A stretch of 7,538 nt of DNA from Candidatus Omnitrophota bacterium (GTDB lineage Bacteria; NPL-UPA2; BS750m-G34): assembly GCA_030640045.1 (NCBI GenBank), contig DAOWKF010000049.1, positions 1-7,538 on the forward strand, read 5' to 3'. Position 1 is the first letter of the stretch. Every line of letters begins with the position of its first letter. Below the pieces are notes generated by a model that had not been told where the DNA came from, did no database searches, and worked only from the letters and a program-made list of their open reading frames with translations. Below are positions 5,806-7,538 of this stretch, piece by piece. Both the position numbers and the translations under genes were made by a program.

Positions 5806-6851
5806 CAGCCCTTATCGGGGTTGGACTTTTGATGGTATATTCGTCCAGCGGTGTATCCTGTGCAGAGCGGATGGGAGACGAGTTTTTTTTCTTCCGGCGT
5901 CAAATAGCCTGGCTGGGTATAGGGTTAGTTATGCTGTATATAGGCAGGTTTTTAAAATACCGGAGTCTGCCCGGGATTTCAAGACCATTTTTGTTGTTTT
6001 CCATAATATCTCTTTTCCTTGTTTTTATACCACAGCTCGGCCACCAGGTCGGAGGTCAATATCGCTGGGTAAAGCTTGGTAGATTTAGTTTTCAGCCGTC
6101 TGAAATCGCTAAGTTTGCTCTTATTTTTTACGCGGCTGATTTTATTTCACGAAAGAAATGTCTCTATCTTAAAAATTTTTTTCCTTTAATTTTGATTATA
6201 ATTTTCATAGTCGGGATGATTGTCCTCCAACCGGATTTTGGCACAGCTATTATTATTGCAGCACTCGGGATGTTCATTCTTTTTATAGCAGGTCTAAAAT
6301 TGCAGTACCTGCTGATGCTCTTGTTTATGGCTGTCCCCGGCCTTATATACCTCATCATGAAGACTCCGTACCGGCTTAATCGTATCCTTGTATTCCTTCA
6401 TCCGGAATATGATCCCTCAGGCGCGGGATATCAGGTGTCACAGGCATTCATCGCTCTTGGTTCAGGAGGATTCCTCGGACGCGGTTTAGGTGCCAGCAGG
6501 CAAAAACTCATGTATCTTCCGGCAGCTCATACTGATTTTATCTTTGCAATTATTGGCGAGGAGCTGGGGTTTCTCGGGACAATAACCGTAGTGATACTTT
6601 TTATCTCCCTCCTCTGGCATGGGATAAAGGTAGCGAGGTTTGCCGGAGATTCTTTTGGTTACTATCTGGCAATGGGCATTACCTTCCTTATAAGTGTTCA
6701 GGCCATGCTCAATATGGGTGTGGTGTCAGGTCTTTTCCCCAATAAAGGCACACCCCTTCCTTTCATCAGTTTTGGCGGCAGTTCACTTATAGTGAATCTT
6801 TTTAGTATAGGTATCCTTTTAAATATATCTAAACATGGCAAAACACATTAA
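5769..6851 (+). CDS. ftsW: Septal peptidoglycan polymerase FtsW (SEDS family)
   Basis: Polytopic inner-membrane glycosyltransferase that polymerises lipid II at the division septum, working with a class B penicillin-binding protein. Seen: RRQIAWLG (43-50), the conserved YRWVKLGRFSFQPSE (98-112), QPDFGT (154-159), GSGGFLGRGLGASRQKLMYLP (241-261 region) leading into HTDFIFAIIGEELG (254-267), and NMGVVSGLFPNKGTPLPFIS (325-344), then FGGSS. Asp256 in HTDF matches the catalytic aspartate of RodA/FtsW. At 360 residues it has a very short cytoplasmic N-terminus compared with E. coli FtsW (414). FtsW and not RodA is chosen because of its place between murD and murG. ATG 5769 lies 37 bases inside murD, with an agagaga sequence (5758-5764) just upstream, so it is probably translationally coupled. 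Confidence 0.96.
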   Translation: METTNRNITVIVAALIGVGLLMVYSSSGVSCAERMGDEFFFFRRQIAWLGIGLVMLYIGRFLKYRSLPGISRPFLLFSIISLFLVFIPQLGHQVGGQYRWVKLGRFSFQPSEIAKFALIFYAADFISRKKCLYLKNFFPLILIIIFIVGMIVLQPDFGTAIIIAALGMFILFIAGLKLQYLLMLLFMAVPGLIYLIMKTPYRLNRILVFLHPEYDPSGAGYQVSQAFIALGSGGFLGRGLGASRQKLMYLPAAHTDFIFAIIGEELGFLGTITVVILFISLLWHGIKVARFAGDSFGYYLAMGITFLISVQAMLNMGVVSGLFPNKGTPLPFISFGGSSLIVNLFSIGILLNISKHGKTH

Positions 6852-7538
6852 AATTGCCTTAATTGCCGGCGGGACAGGCGGACATATCTTCCCTGCCATG
6901 GCGCTGCAGGATGAACTCAAAAAAAATAGCGCGATAAAAAAAGCAGAGCTAATCTCTATCCATTCGCATGGATTTGTTGGAAAGAGGTTTTGTAAAAAAG
7001 TCCTTGCGCTAATTTTTGCTATAGGAGGACTATTGAGATCCATTATGCTGCTAAAAAAAGAAAGACCGGATCTATCGTGCGGGTTTGGCGGTTATGCCTC
7101 CTTTGCGTATCTGCTCGCGTGTTACATGCGTGGCGTCCCCTTTATCCTCCACGAACAAAATCTCATCCCAGGCAGGGTCACACGTTTCTTGTCCCGGTTT
7201 TCCAAAGAGGTTCTGATAAGTTTCCCTGACTCTAAAGATCTATTACCGTCCGGAAAGACAGTTTTTACCGGCAATCTCTGCCGGGAAGATTTTGTCAATT
7301 ACCATCGCTCCCTGGATACTTCCGGTTGCGAACCCGAAAATAAAAAAATTATTCTTGTTGTCGGAGGAAGCCAGGGCTCTCATTTTTTAAATCAAAATGT
7401 GCCGGGGCCGCTTTTAAAGATTCTAAGTGATTTCCTGGAGCTTTCCATTGTACACATCTCCGGAAAGAAAGAAAGAGAATCACTTGAAAAAATATATGGG
7501 TCGAAGAACTCACGTGTAAAGGTTATAGATTTTTTTCC
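6835..7538 (+). CDS. murG: UDP-GlcNAc:lipid I transferase MurG, 3' end beyond the window
   Basis: Membrane-associated glycosyltransferase that adds GlcNAc to lipid I on the cytoplasmic face, making lipid II. The frame is open to the window end (234 codons of about 350-360). Seen: the glycine loop AGGTGGHIFP (11-20), FGGYAS (84-89), LHEQNLIPG (105-113), FTGNLCR (144-150, GNPVR in most homologues) and VVGGSQGSHFLNQNVP (175-190). ATG 6835 overlaps ftsW by 17 bases and places the glycine loop at the usual distance. The N-terminal half is short: from GGTGGH to GGY there are 73 residues, against about 90 in E. coli and 92 in B. subtilis. The missing part holds the usual GTxxGxE-type segment, and the sequence runs directly from KKAELIS into HSHGFVGK. 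GNLCR in place of GNPVR is a second deviation. Confidence 0.95.
   Translation, partial: MAKHIKIALIAGGTGGHIFPAMALQDELKKNSAIKKAELISIHSHGFVGKRFCKKVLALIFAIGGLLRSIMLLKKERPDLSCGFGGYASFAYLLACYMRGVPFILHEQNLIPGRVTRFLSRFSKEVLISFPDSKDLLPSGKTVFTGNLCREDFVNYHRSLDTSGCEPENKKIILVVGGSQGSHFLNQNVPGPLLKILSDFLELSIVHISGKKERESLEKIYGSKNSRVKVIDFF

Overview
The window is a slice of a bacterial division and cell wall (dcw) gene cluster. All genes lie on the + strand and are tightly packed: murE (5' end missing), murF, mraY, a two-gene toxin-antitoxin-like module, murD, ftsW and murG (3' end missing). Without the module, the order murE-murF-mraY-murD-ftsW-murG is the classical dcw order. The MurE DNPR motif points to meso-diaminopimelate peptidoglycan. 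Together with the complete lipid I/II pathway this suggests a diderm, division-competent bacterium. The AT-leaning composition and the short palindromic repeats inside genes remind me of uncultured candidate-phylum genomes such as Omnitrophota. That placement is a low-confidence impression, not something the sequence proves.

Layout. Positions 1-3888 hold murE, murF and mraY, joined by overlaps (1 nt murE/murF as TAATG, 32 nt murF/mraY). Positions 3889-3976 are the only intergenic gap; it holds a good sigma70-type promoter and a strong ribosome binding site. Positions 3977-4513 hold an AbrB/MazE-like antitoxin and a RelE/ParE-like toxin, abutting with no gap. The toxin stop codon overlaps the GTG start of murD by 4 nt. 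Positions 4510-7538 hold murD, ftsW (37 nt overlap) and murG (17 nt overlap).

How the genes work together. MurE, MurD and MurF are ATP-dependent ligases that build the UDP-MurNAc-pentapeptide in the cytoplasm. MraY attaches it to undecaprenyl phosphate to give lipid I, MurG adds GlcNAc to give lipid II, and FtsW polymerises lipid II at the septum.

The most unusual aspects are: (i) the toxin-antitoxin-like module sits inside this essential operon with its own promoter and a toxin-murD stop/start overlap; (ii) three different palindromic repeats appear as extra in-frame codons in loops of MurE (two) and MurF (one); (iii) a perfect 32-bp palindrome covers the codons leading into the MurF ATP-binding loop; (iv) MurG appears to lack about 17-19 residues, and MurD about 25, compared with well-known homologues.
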